NCBI GenBank assembly: GCA_030706785.1
Contig: JAUZNW010000015.1
Coordinates: forward strand, 1 to 35,282
DNA length: 35,282 nucleotides
Reading direction: 5' to 3'
DNA from: Bacteroidota bacterium
Lineage (GTDB): Bacteria; Bacteroidota; Bacteroidia; Bacteroidales; VadinHA17
Shown: positions 18,211-27,052 of the stretch, piece by piece
Numbering within the stretch: the stretch's first letter is position 1
How the letters are laid out: the number at the start of each line of letters is the position of its first letter
The notes under the pieces: model-generated
Told to the model about the DNA's origin: nothing
Databases searched by the model: none
Seen by the model: only the letters and a program-made list of their open reading frames with translations
Position numbers and translations under genes: made by a program

Positions 18211-18256
18211 TAACTAATGTTCAGATTTCCTACTTTTATATTTTAAATTGCTAAAT

Positions 18257-19210
18257 ATGAAACAGAACAGGCGGAAATTTATCACGACCATTGCAGCAGC
18301 AGGAGCAGCAATACCATTTATTTCAGCCATTGAACCTCTGGATACATCCCCTGTAAATACAAAATTTCCAATACATCTTTTTTCAAAGCCCCTCGATGCA
18401 TACGAGTTTGATTTTATGTGCGAATGCCTTGTTAAATCAGGTATCGGCGGATTTGATTTGACCGTCAGGCCCAAGGGGAAGGCAGAACCTGCATACATTG
18501 ACTCTGTCCTCCCACGAATGGTCGAAGAAGCGAAGAAATATAACATTGCCCTCGATATGATGGTCACCGGAATCCTTTCAGCCTCGGATCCCATGACTGA
18601 GAAAATACTTAAAACCGCTTCCGGCCTGGGAATAAGAAACTACAGACTGGGCTGGTTTGAATACGACAATAAGACAGGGATACTCGAATCGCTAAAAAAA
18701 TATAAAGCTGAATTAAGGGCGATTGCCGAACTCAACCGGAAATTCAAGATACATGGTGATTATCAGAATCATTCCGGGACAATGGTGGGAGGCCCTGTAT
18801 GGGATCTGTATGAGCTGCTTCACGATATTCCGGCTGAATTAATCGGAAGCCAGTATGATGTCAGGCATGCGACTGTTGAAGGAGCCAGTTCCTGGATCCT
18901 TGGAATGCGCCTGATAGCTGATCATATAAGGTCGCTGGCAATCAAAGACTTCACATGGCTGACCATAAACGGAAAGCCCCAGGCAGTCACTGTCCCGCTG
19001 GGCGAAGGGATGGTCGACTGGGATCTTTATTTCAGCACCATAAAGGAGCTTAATATAAGCGGGCCCATCACACTGCATATCGAATATCCTCTTCTGGCAG
19101 AAGGTGAAGAAAAGCTGCCACTTTCAAAGCAGCAGGATATAATAGTTTTAAAGCTCAGGAAAGACATGGATTTCCTGAAGGGATACCTGAATAAATTCGG
19201 GCTTGTCTGA
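18257..19210 (+). CDS. Tat-exported sugar isomerase/epimerase-like TIM barrel protein
   Basis: ATG 18257 gives 317 residues starting MKQNRRKFITTIAAAGAAIP, a twin-arginine export signal, so a folded, probably metal-loaded enzyme is sent to the periplasm. The rest is a xylose-isomerase-like TIM barrel: FDLTVRPKGKAEPAYID, IHGDYQNHSG, YDVRHATVEGA, LAIKDF and LHIEY (Glu276). The usual IEHHD-type metal strand is replaced by the GDYQNHSG form typical of the exported subgroup. The reaction is not known; members isomerise or epimerise sugars or keto-sugars. It faces the GH92 gene tail to tail with 23 bases between the stops and is not part of the apiose operon. An enzyme acting on 3-keto-sugars is one possibility. 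Confidence 0.8.
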   Translation: MKQNRRKFITTIAAAGAAIPFISAIEPLDTSPVNTKFPIHLFSKPLDAYEFDFMCECLVKSGIGGFDLTVRPKGKAEPAYIDSVLPRMVEEAKKYNIALDMMVTGILSASDPMTEKILKTASGLGIRNYRLGWFEYDNKTGILESLKKYKAELRAIAELNRKFKIHGDYQNHSGTMVGGPVWDLYELLHDIPAELIGSQYDVRHATVEGASSWILGMRLIADHIRSLAIKDFTWLTINGKPQAVTVPLGEGMVDWDLYFSTIKELNISGPITLHIEYPLLAEGEEKLPLSKQQDIIVLKLRKDMDFLKGYLNKFGLV

Positions 19211-19233
19211 TACTATACTCTGTATCTGAAGGA

Positions 19234-21429
19234 TTATCTGACAGGCATAGGTTTGTCTGTCAGCTGAAGCGTGAACCTGCTCCCTCTGACTATATCTTCA
19301 TGGGTTATGTACAAGTAGGGATATACCCCTCCATTCTTTGTGATCGCCTTTATGTATTTACTTGTAGTATTGCTGCTTACTCCGCTGATAATGAAATACT
19401 TCTTGTCCGGTAGCTGGATCTTGACCTCGTCGAATACCGGTGTTGAGATCACATATTGGTTTGATGCCGGGCATACCGGATAGAATCCCATCATTGCAAA
19501 GACCAGCCAGGCTGACATCTGACCGGCATCCTCATTCCCGCTCAAACCTCCCGGGCCTGTCCCATACTCCTCCGAGATTACAGCAAATACCCTTTTCATT
19601 GTTTTCCCGGGGTCACCTGCCATTGTATACAGGAAAGGGATCTGTTGCCCGGGCTCGTTTCCATGCCAGTAATAACCCTCATCAAAGAATTTGTCGAGCT
19701 TTGAAATAAAAGCAATATTACCCCCCATCAAAGCTGCCAGTCCGTTAACATTCTGAGGTACATACCATGTATATTGAAAGGGCGTCCCCTCACAGATAAA
19801 CTTTACCTTTTCATTTGGATCAAACGGCTCAATCCAGGTGCCATCCGAATGCCTTCCCCTTACGAATCCGGTCCTTGTATCGAACACATTCCTCCAGTTT
19901 TCAGATCTTTTCATCAGGATCTGATAATCATCCTCCTTCCCGAGGACTTTAGCAAATTGCGCCAGTGCATAATCATCCAGGGCATATTCGAGTGTTCTTG
20001 AAACCTGTTCATTTTTATGAAAAGCCTCAGGTACACTATCTTCCAGTGGGATATAGCCATACTTCAGATAGCTTTCCAGGGCTCTCCTGCCTTTGCCGTC
20101 AATATATTCTTCCCTTGATGGTATCTCGAAAGCATTCTTTCTCATATACTTATAAGCCTCTTCAGCATCGATGCCTGTAATACCCTTGAGATAAGAATCG
20201 CAGATCATTGTGCTCACATGATCACCTATCATGGCAGCTGTATAGCTCGACCATGCAGGGAATATTGGCATCCAGCCTCCCTGCTCAGCCTTCAGGATCA
20301 ATGACCTGATCATATCACGGGTCCTTACAGGTTCGAGGATCGTAAGCAGAGGATGGAGAGCCCGGTAGGTATCCCACATTGAGAAATCATCATAATAATC
20401 AAACCCTTCTGCCCTGTGGATCAGAGTATCTTCAGCAAATCCCTGATATGATCCGTCAACGTCACTTACGATTCTCGGTAGCTGATAGCAATGATAAAGT
20501 GCGGTGTAGAATTTCTTCCGATCATCTTCAGTTCCTCCCCCTACAGTGATTTTCCCAAGGACCTGATTCCATGTATCTTCCGTTGCTTTTCTTACTGCAT
20601 TGAAATCCAATGTTGTTAACTCCTTCTCGAGGTTTTGCCTGGCAGCTTCTCCGCCTGTAAATGAACTGCCAATCTTTAATGTGACAGCCTGCCCAGTTCC
20701 AACCGAGATGACCAGCTGCTGACTGCTTTTAAGATATTCTGTCACAGTAAATGGCTTATCAGGCCGGATCAAAAACCATCCGCTGAAACCTGCAGGCTTA
20801 CCCCATCCCTGGTAAATGCGGTGAACAGGATTGGTCCCGATGATCTCATTTCTCTCTTTATCCACCCATATTCTGCCTTCGTTTTTGTCGCTGTTCATTC
20901 TTATCAGGATGAATCCGGCAGATTTCCCCTGGAAAGAGAACCTCATTATTCCTGACCTTACAGATCCAGTCATCTCAGCTGTGACCTGGTAATTATCGAG
21001 TGCAAGGCTATAATATGCCGGCGTTGCAATCTCATTCCTGTGGTTCAATTTTGAAGCCGGAAGGTATCTCAGGGTATCTGGTTTTAAGGAGGTGAACGGC
21101 ATTATGGTAATACTTCCATAGTCCTGCGTACAGCTTCCACTCATCCAGTGCGTACCGCGAAAGCCTGTTATATACTTGTCAGTATAATAGTATGGTGAAA
21201 CACACTTGGCTTCAGTAGTTCTGGTCTCGGGTGTCCACTGAGTCATGCCGAACGGTCTGCCTACCCCGGGAAATGTCTGACCCTTTTCTTCAGTATCGGA
21301 ACCATGTCTCCTTGCACTTTCAGTAGCTGCCGGAGCGGTACCGACAAGCGTATTTACGTACTGAATCGGAGGCTGGGCAATTAATATTGAGCTGGTAAGG
21401 AAAAGGAATATAATTGCAGGCGTTTTCAT
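19234..21429 (-). CDS. GH92 exo-alpha-mannosidase-type glycoside hydrolase
   Basis: I start at ATG 21429, 7 bases after the esterase stop, because it gives a signal peptide (MKTPAIIFLFLTSSILIAQ) and 731 residues; the open frame to 21501 overlaps the esterase. GH92 marks are plain: DDFSMWDTYRALHPL, EGTPFQYTWYVPQ with Glu547 as the expected acid, and GNEDAGQMSAW with Asp634 as a base candidate; GFYPVCPAS follows. The family removes alpha-linked mannose with calcium. One motif is unusual: HGNEP is followed by GQQ, where many members have a residue plus HH. That loop lines the sugar pocket, so specificity may differ. It is the last gene of the apiose operon, whose likely glycans are not rich in mannose, which makes the change notable. 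Confidence 0.9.
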   Translation of the reverse strand: MKTPAIIFLFLTSSILIAQPPIQYVNTLVGTAPAATESARRHGSDTEEKGQTFPGVGRPFGMTQWTPETRTTEAKCVSPYYYTDKYITGFRGTHWMSGSCTQDYGSITIMPFTSLKPDTLRYLPASKLNHRNEIATPAYYSLALDNYQVTAEMTGSVRSGIMRFSFQGKSAGFILIRMNSDKNEGRIWVDKERNEIIGTNPVHRIYQGWGKPAGFSGWFLIRPDKPFTVTEYLKSSQQLVISVGTGQAVTLKIGSSFTGGEAARQNLEKELTTLDFNAVRKATEDTWNQVLGKITVGGGTEDDRKKFYTALYHCYQLPRIVSDVDGSYQGFAEDTLIHRAEGFDYYDDFSMWDTYRALHPLLTILEPVRTRDMIRSLILKAEQGGWMPIFPAWSSYTAAMIGDHVSTMICDSYLKGITGIDAEEAYKYMRKNAFEIPSREEYIDGKGRRALESYLKYGYIPLEDSVPEAFHKNEQVSRTLEYALDDYALAQFAKVLGKEDDYQILMKRSENWRNVFDTRTGFVRGRHSDGTWIEPFDPNEKVKFICEGTPFQYTWYVPQNVNGLAALMGGNIAFISKLDKFFDEGYYWHGNEPGQQIPFLYTMAGDPGKTMKRVFAVISEEYGTGPGGLSGNEDAGQMSAWLVFAMMGFYPVCPASNQYVISTPVFDEVKIQLPDKKYFIISGVSSNTTSKYIKAITKNGGVYPYLYITHEDIVRGSRFTLQLTDKPMPVR

Positions 21430-21436
21430 AAATAAT

Positions 21437-22855
21437 CTATTCCCAGTCATCAGTCCTGAATGATGAAGCAGGAATTCCCTCGGTGTTGAACAGATCTCCA
21501 ACTATGAAATCCCTGAATGCGTACCTTACAGCGACAGGCTCATTTACAAACGGTGACATAAGTGTGATTCCCTGATTGGTAATGAATGCAACAGCCGGGA
21601 AGAAACGTTTGTTTGCTCCCGCAACTTCGAAACAGGAAAGGGTCTTGCCGAATGATGTAAGTCCGTTGGGTGCATTGTTGAAAGTAAGTTTCACAACCTG
21701 ACCTTCCACTTTCATATCCTTCACCACCGGACCTTCACATGCAAATCCTTTTTTCCCATAGGTTTTGACCAGGGCCTGATAGGCCAGTCTCTCACCGGCA
21801 GCTTTTTTGTTTGCCGGGTGTATGCATTCTTTTTCACCTGTGTCCATTACACAAGCCATTCCCATGTTCGGAGCCGATGCTGCATTCAGCTGTGCTTCAC
21901 GCAGGTATGCTGAATTCAGGCCTGATGAACCATAGTCATAGGGGGCTATCTGAACATAATAGAACGGGAACTCTCCAACTCTCCAGGCTGATCTCCAGTT
22001 TTCAGCCAGCCCGGGAAGAAGCTTCGCATATTCCTTCGGTTCATTCCTGTTGGATTCACCCTGGTACCAGATAGCGCCGCGTATCCCGTAACCTGCTATC
22101 GGATTTATCATCCCGTTAAAAAGCACCGTCGGAGTCTGGGGTGAAAGATTTTCCTGAGGAGGCGCTGATTTGTCGGGCAGTTTGACCCAGTCGAAATTCT
22201 TTAAGCCTTCTTCGTTTATCCATGGTTCGATCCTGGTGCCTCCCCAGCTTGTGCAGATAAGTCCGACAGGGACATTCAATAACTTGTTCAGCGACGATCC
22301 GAAAAAGTAGGCAGTCGCGCTGAAATCAACCACATTTTCAGGTTCACAAAGTTCCCAGGTACCAGTGAAATTATCCATGGCGGTCAGGCTGGTTGCATGC
22401 GGGACCGTTATTAATCTTATTCTGTCATTAGAAGATGAGGCAATTATCTCGTTTGATCCAAGCACGGGCTGGTTAAGGTATCCTTTCATGGGCATTTCCA
22501 TATTTGACTGGCCCGAGCATACCCAAACCTCGCCGATAAGGACATTTTTAAAACTGATTGTCTTTCCTCCGCTGACAGTCACTGTATAAGGGCCTCCTGC
22601 GGCTGGAGTTGACACTTTTGTTTTCCAGTTACCGTTTGCATCAGTCATAGCTGAATATGATCTTCCGTTCCATGAGGTTCTTACGGAAACTTTTGCTCCC
22701 GGGCTGGCCTTTCCCCAGAATGCAGCATCAGTCTGTTGCTGCAGTACCATATTGTCCCCAAAAATTGATGGAAGAGTCAGCTGAGCTTCAAGCAGTCCGG
22801 ATGGAGTAAAGAATAAAAACAAACAGGTTGAGAGTAGAAGAATCAGTTTTTTCAT
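21437..22855 (-). CDS. Sialate O-acetylesterase-type SGNH esterase, exported
   Basis: The 472-residue protein has a signal peptide (MKKLILLLSTCLFLFF onward) and the SGNH/GDSL marks of the sialate O-acetylesterase family: WVCSGQSNMEMP with Ser117 as the nucleophile, IWYQGES at 262-268, and a C-terminal catalytic His346 in KECIHPANK. A beta-sandwich of about 90 residues comes first (MVLQQQTDAAFWGKA, GGPYTVTVSG). In plant-glycan clusters such enzymes usually remove acetyl groups from sugars rather than sialic acid. It starts 65 bases after apnO and the GH92 gene follows by 7 bases, so it belongs to the apiose operon and may deacetylate the same glycan. The exact substrate cannot be read from the sequence. 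Confidence 0.88.
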   Translation of the reverse strand: MKKLILLLSTCLFLFFTPSGLLEAQLTLPSIFGDNMVLQQQTDAAFWGKASPGAKVSVRTSWNGRSYSAMTDANGNWKTKVSTPAAGGPYTVTVSGGKTISFKNVLIGEVWVCSGQSNMEMPMKGYLNQPVLGSNEIIASSSNDRIRLITVPHATSLTAMDNFTGTWELCEPENVVDFSATAYFFGSSLNKLLNVPVGLICTSWGGTRIEPWINEEGLKNFDWVKLPDKSAPPQENLSPQTPTVLFNGMINPIAGYGIRGAIWYQGESNRNEPKEYAKLLPGLAENWRSAWRVGEFPFYYVQIAPYDYGSSGLNSAYLREAQLNAASAPNMGMACVMDTGEKECIHPANKKAAGERLAYQALVKTYGKKGFACEGPVVKDMKVEGQVVKLTFNNAPNGLTSFGKTLSCFEVAGANKRFFPAVAFITNQGITLMSPFVNEPVAVRYAFRDFIVGDLFNTEGIPASSFRTDDWE

Positions 22856-22920
22856 AGCATGAATTATTACGGGTTTATCAGTTGTGAATTTATTTCTTTT
22901 AAGGCAATTAAATCAGCCAG

Positions 22921-23748
22921 TCAGGTGATAGCTAATATCTGTTCCTTCACATTTTCCGGTTCAAAGACCTTTTTCCAGTCCTCTTTAATAAACTCCCTGA
23001 GTCCCCTTTGAAGCGCTTTGTTGGCAGCATCGGAAAAGACCGCCCCGGGGAGCTCATTGAAAAGAACTGCCATCTGAATACGGAGGTGGCCAAGAAGAAA
23101 ATCTCTTGCAGCTTCAGCCGGCACTCCCCGTCGTACTACTTCGGACAGGCCCTCGCGAATTACATAAATACAGGTCGATGCGAGCGTTTCGACAAGAGCA
23201 GGTTCAAGAAGTCCCATCTGCTCGACAGTAATCCTGTGCGCCCGGGTGACAGGGGCGTAAAATATCCTGGCCAGTTGTTCCCCCTTTATATAATCATCGT
23301 CTGTTCCTCTCATCAAAGCACATACAATTGATTGTTTTGCTGCCGTACCTCCGAAATGATCCTTCATAGCTTCTTCCTTTGGCTCCCAGTTGAAAACTGA
23401 GGGATGCGTCGGGTGTGTAATGAAGTAAGAGACGTCAGGCCTTTCGTGGAGTTTACCCGCAAGCGCTGCTGCCGGATCGAGAGTTACAACCATAGATCCG
23501 GATTTCATTATCGGTAGCATTCTTCCCGATACATCTTTTAGAGCTACGTCGGGGACAGCGAGTATTACAATATCTGAATATTTCACCGGATCAGGAGATT
23601 CGGATACGATAACACCCATCTCCCTGAGCTTTTCAATCCCTGTAGAACTGACTTCAATGTAATACATATCATATGATGAATTCTTCAGGTTACGGGTAAG
23701 CCGGAGACCCATTTTGCCTCCTGCGCCGACTAAGGTAACTTTTAACAT
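22921..23748 (-). CDS. apnO: D-apionate oxidoisomerase-like dehydrogenase
   Basis: The 275-residue cytoplasmic protein starts with a Rossmann nucleotide site, VGAGGKMG (Gly8-Gly14), and continues with ILAVPDVALKDV and a THPTHPSVF stretch. The C-terminal helical half (EQMGLLEPALVETLASTCIY) matches the phosphogluconate-dehydrogenase C-terminal-domain family that contains ApnO. ApnO oxidises and isomerises D-apionate to 3-oxo-isoapionate with NAD. Gene order supports the call: it sits 17 bases after the apsD-like gene in an operon that also has apnL-like, oiaC-like and apiosidase genes. On sequence alone it could be another acid-sugar dehydrogenase of the same family. Confidence 0.8.
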   Translation of the reverse strand: MLKVTLVGAGGKMGLRLTRNLKNSSYDMYYIEVSSTGIEKLREMGVIVSESPDPVKYSDIVILAVPDVALKDVSGRMLPIMKSGSMVVTLDPAAALAGKLHERPDVSYFITHPTHPSVFNWEPKEEAMKDHFGGTAAKQSIVCALMRGTDDDYIKGEQLARIFYAPVTRAHRITVEQMGLLEPALVETLASTCIYVIREGLSEVVRRGVPAEAARDFLLGHLRIQMAVLFNELPGAVFSDAANKALQRGLREFIKEDWKKVFEPENVKEQILAIT

Positions 23749-23765
23749 AAATGCCTGTTTTACGG

Positions 23766-24800
23766 TTATTTAAACTCTTCAATACTTATCTTTTTTCCTG
23801 AAGACGCGGATTCATAACATGCCCATATGAGCCTTACTGTTTCAAGGTTATCCTGACCAGTGTTCTCTGCCCTGGCAATACCCAGCATATCATTCAGGAT
23901 GTTACGGTTAACGTGGATGCCGCTTTCATGATTTACGATATAATCCGGATCGGCCCATGCATAGGATGGGAATTTTACAATTTCCGACATTGTGCCTTGC
24001 CGTGTCGTTACTCTTATTTCAAATCCGGGTCCGAGAAAAGCTGATCCCAGTTCTCCTTCAGTAAGTACGTGGACGGTCGAAAAAGAGTCATGTTCCACAA
24101 TGGAAGCATATGACAACTCGGAGTAAACCGGCATGCCATCCTTCATTTTCATCATGACAGTGGCCAGATCCTCACCTTTTATTCCTTTATTGACTGCAAG
24201 GGTCTGACACCACAGTTCTTCGCATTCCCCGAACAGGAACCTTATCACATCAAGAATATGGGAACCCATATCAGTAAGAATGAAATGACCAAGCTCCTTC
24301 AGGAACGGCTGGTTATCGAATACAGGATATCCTGAAAGGAAGGAAACCCTGGCTTTGAATGGTTTGCCAATGATTCCTGAGTCCAGAATCTGTCTGTACC
24401 TTCTTACCGGAGCCTGCCACCTGTAATTCTCATGGATATAAAGCTTTGCTCCGCTGGCAGCGCATGAATTCACCATCCTTTTTGCTGTTTCAAAATCTGG
24501 CGCCATTGGTTTCTGGCAAATTATTCTTTTTATACCGTATTTAAGAGCCATTTCAACAAAATCGGAATGAGTGTCAACGTCGGTTATAATATCAACAAAA
24601 TCAAGGTTTTCCTTCCTGAAAAGCTCGTCGGGATTATCATACACTTTTGGCACACTAAAATATCCGGCAATCTTTTCAGCTTTCGATCTTGTCCGGTTAT
24701 ACACAGCGACCAGCTCCGCTCCTTCAACCTCTGTCCATGCGCCGATCTGGAATTTTGACCAGAATCCGCAGCCAAGTACAGCAAATCTTAGTTTTTTCAT
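23766..24800 (-). CDS. apsD: D-apiose dehydrogenase-like Gfo/Idh/MocA oxidoreductase
   Basis: The 344-residue cytoplasmic protein has the Gfo/Idh/MocA build. The nucleotide site is VLGCGFWS at 8-15. The catalytic lysine is Lys97 in CQKPMAP, where most of the superfamily has EKP. The C-terminal domain carries TDMGSHILDVIRFLFG with His181 and Asp184. The stretches HENYRWQAPVR (123-133) and FDNQPFLKELGHFILTDM are, as I recall the family, typical of D-apiose dehydrogenases, which oxidise D-apiose to D-apionolactone. The neighbours (lactonase, oxidoisomerase, decarboxylase, apiosidase) agree. Spacing is 25 bases after the oiaC-like gene and 17 before apnO, so it is within the operon. The main alternative is a dehydrogenase for another branched or keto sugar. 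Confidence 0.8.
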   Translation of the reverse strand: MKKLRFAVLGCGFWSKFQIGAWTEVEGAELVAVYNRTRSKAEKIAGYFSVPKVYDNPDELFRKENLDFVDIITDVDTHSDFVEMALKYGIKRIICQKPMAPDFETAKRMVNSCAASGAKLYIHENYRWQAPVRRYRQILDSGIIGKPFKARVSFLSGYPVFDNQPFLKELGHFILTDMGSHILDVIRFLFGECEELWCQTLAVNKGIKGEDLATVMMKMKDGMPVYSELSYASIVEHDSFSTVHVLTEGELGSAFLGPGFEIRVTTRQGTMSEIVKFPSYAWADPDYIVNHESGIHVNRNILNDMLGIARAENTGQDNLETVRLIWACYESASSGKKISIEEFK

Positions 24801-24825
24801 TATCTGAGATTATTTTCTTATCATT

Positions 24826-25638
24826 TTAGTCCCAAAGTATTGATTTCATGTACTTTATGCTTTTATCGGCCCAGTCGGATTCCTTTAACACTGTGTCATT
24901 TAATTCCGGTTCAGGAGGTGTCCAGAGCTCAAGTATTGCACTTTGGCATATTCCGATTTCATTCAATTCAGACAGAAGTTCCGGGATTTTAAGCATACCT
25001 TTCCCTGCAGGTCTGCCCTCAACGATCAGCCCCATCCTGTGCGATATCCTGAAAATTGTGAAATCCTTAACGTGGAAGTTGATAGTGTAAGGAATAAGTA
25101 TCTCAGAAACAGTTTCGAATCCCTCGCCGGCTCCCATCGAATTGACCGAGTCAAGGCAAATCCCGACCATGTTGCTTCCAACTGACAGAATTATTTTCTC
25201 AAATTCCCTTGCTTTGAACCTGTCATGATTCTCAATTGCGAGCTTTATCTTTCTTGATTCGAATTCCGGAAGGAGATCTTTAATAGTATCAATTACTGTT
25301 TGGAGTCCGGGTTCAAATCCCGGAGAATCGATGACCATTCTAAGTAGAGGTGACTGGAGTTTTTCGGCAGTCAGGAGGCAATTAATTGTATGTTCCGGAG
25401 TTAGACCTCTTCCGGCCATTTCGATTGATACATTTTTCCCTCTGGCATAGTTAAGAAGATCATCGAGCTTCTCTTCCCCCAGGTTTTCAAGAGGAAGATT
25501 ATCCGCAATCTGTAAAAGCTCAAGACTGGCATTGAAAGTCTTGTCGATCAACCCAATGTGGGATAAAGGGAATTCAGGCATAAAACCCGGAACACCGACA
25601 GCCCAGGTATATGTATATGAACTTAAACCAAGTTTCAT
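24826..25638 (-). CDS. oiaC: 3-oxo-isoapionate decarboxylase-like TIM barrel protein
   Basis: The 270-residue protein has no signal peptide and is a xylose-isomerase-like TIM barrel. Likely metal ligands are Glu136 (IENHD), Asp163 (CLDSV), His189 (NFHV) and Glu237 (ILELW). The opening LGLSSYTYTWAVGVPG and the LLQIADNLPLENL stretch resemble OiaC, which decarboxylates 3-oxo-isoapionate to L-erythrulose after ApnO. It lies 9 bases after the apiosidase gene and 25 before the apsD-like gene. On sequence alone this fold covers many isomerases and epimerases, so the reaction rests partly on the operon. No kinase or L-erythrulose isomerase follows, so the later steps would be encoded elsewhere. Confidence 0.72.
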   Translation of the reverse strand: MKLGLSSYTYTWAVGVPGFMPEFPLSHIGLIDKTFNASLELLQIADNLPLENLGEEKLDDLLNYARGKNVSIEMAGRGLTPEHTINCLLTAEKLQSPLLRMVIDSPGFEPGLQTVIDTIKDLLPEFESRKIKLAIENHDRFKAREFEKIILSVGSNMVGICLDSVNSMGAGEGFETVSEILIPYTINFHVKDFTIFRISHRMGLIVEGRPAGKGMLKIPELLSELNEIGICQSAILELWTPPEPELNDTVLKESDWADKSIKYMKSILWD

Positions 25639-25647
25639 CTCAGCCTC

Positions 25648-27039
25648 TCATGGTTTGTCAAAATTCCTTGAAGCATCGTCAAGCACCAGGATCCAGTCGT
25701 TTCCCCGCCCTCCGGATGGCGGAGTAAATTTTTTTGTGCCTTTTCCGGAAATCGTTTCAACCGGCTTCATTTCACCTGTTCTAGGATCATACCATGATAC
25801 ATTGATTTTTTCTGCACCTATCTTGTCAAGGACTATTTCGGCAGGCCATCCGGTCGGAAAGTATACAAAAGCGTATCCTTCGCCGCGTGTGGCAACCACA
25901 TAGTCAGTTTCAGGATAATACGAAGGCCCAATCAGCGACTGGTCAGGGATTCTTGAAAGGAATGGACGCGATTCTATCAGTCTCCTGGCATGAATAAGAT
26001 CGAAAGCTCCAGGCAGATCAAGTACATCATACCAGTTATGCCTGGCCAGTCCGACAGCTTCCCTTTCCGGCGTCTTCATTTGCCAGACCGGATGGCATCC
26101 ATAGGTGTGCCCGAAGGAACCGCTGAAGAGATTCCAGTAAAGTGCCTGCCGTATATCTTCATGATTGAACCAGCCAAGTACCTCAGGATTCCATCCGACC
26201 GGATGGTCTTCATACCTTGGTTCACCGTCAAAGCAGGGTTTGACAGGTTCCAGATTATAGTCGCGGACAATCAGTCTTTTATAAATAGCATAGCTGCGCT
26301 GTCCGTGACCTGTCTGGCACATATTGAAATCGAGCCATGTACTGTTCTGGAACCAGTCTGACGAACTGCGCTCACCTCCCGGATGGTAAGTCATCAAATG
26401 GTTCTTATCAACTGATTTTATGCCATTCCCTATAGCTTCCCACACAGGTTTGTTATCTCCGCCATCACGATCGCCACCATTTATCCAGATTATGTTCGGG
26501 AAATCCTTGTATCTCGATCCTATCCATTGCCCGTATCTGAAGGCATTATCCTTGTTGAAGATCACAGGTCCCTTTCCCCATTTTTTATCAACCTTGTCGC
26601 CCCATGTAGGAAGCAGCCCGATGTAAATACCCTTTTCAGCAGCTTTATTTATTACCCAGTCAACATGCCTGAAATAGGCTTCATCTGGTTTAAGGGGGTC
26701 ATTACCGATAAGCGGTTTGTTTCCTTCTGCATTTGGAGTATCGAGACCATCGAGTTCGGCCAGGACAACTGCCTGGATGACTGTGAAACCCTTCGCGCGG
26801 CGGTTCTCAAGGTATTTTTCCGTTTCTTCCTTATTAAGACGGTGGAAAAGCTCCCATCCGGTATCGCCCAGATAAAAGAAGGGAGTCCCGTCCTCATGTA
26901 TCAAAAAGCGTTTATTCTCCGATACTTTCAGATTGCCGTGAGATAAATCAACAGATGGTCCGTTCCAGAATTTTTCCTGGGAAAATCCTGCAGAAGAAAA
27001 TAAAATCAAACCTGTAACAAAAAAGAGGGATTTATGCAT
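25648..27039 (-). CDS. GH140-type apiosidase (DUF4038), exported
   Basis: The 463-residue product has a signal peptide ending near SAGFSQ and acts outside the cytoplasm. The DUF4038 barrel shows the expected marks: LKVSENKRFLIHEDGTPFFY, LGDTGWELFHRL, IIWINGGDRDG with Asp190, and CFDGEPRYED with Glu273, which fit the Asp/Glu catalytic pair of GH140. A C-terminal beta domain (about 375-463, YAFVYFPTGWPAEIVLDKI) is the usual collagen-binding-like module. GH140 hydrolyses the linkage between D-apiose and galacturonic acid in rhamnogalacturonan II. Not all DUF4038 proteins are apiosidases, but four apiose-pathway genes beside it make that reading likely. It lies 13 bases after the permease gene. 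Confidence 0.85.
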   Translation of the reverse strand: MHKSLFFVTGLILFSSAGFSQEKFWNGPSVDLSHGNLKVSENKRFLIHEDGTPFFYLGDTGWELFHRLNKEETEKYLENRRAKGFTVIQAVVLAELDGLDTPNAEGNKPLIGNDPLKPDEAYFRHVDWVINKAAEKGIYIGLLPTWGDKVDKKWGKGPVIFNKDNAFRYGQWIGSRYKDFPNIIWINGGDRDGGDNKPVWEAIGNGIKSVDKNHLMTYHPGGERSSSDWFQNSTWLDFNMCQTGHGQRSYAIYKRLIVRDYNLEPVKPCFDGEPRYEDHPVGWNPEVLGWFNHEDIRQALYWNLFSGSFGHTYGCHPVWQMKTPEREAVGLARHNWYDVLDLPGAFDLIHARRLIESRPFLSRIPDQSLIGPSYYPETDYVVATRGEGYAFVYFPTGWPAEIVLDKIGAEKINVSWYDPRTGEMKPVETISGKGTKKFTPPSGGRGNDWILVLDDASRNFDKP

Positions 27040-27052
27040 TTTGAGAAATTGT

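Noticed and set aside
4943-19210. A 3-keto-glycoside pathway linking the DUF1080 gene and the Tat isomerase
   Set aside because: The two genes are 13 kb apart with unrelated genes between them, so a common pathway cannot be supported from position.
21430-21501. Longer N-terminus for the GH92 protein
   Set aside because: The extra residues overlap the upstream esterase gene and hide the signal peptide that begins at ATG 21429.
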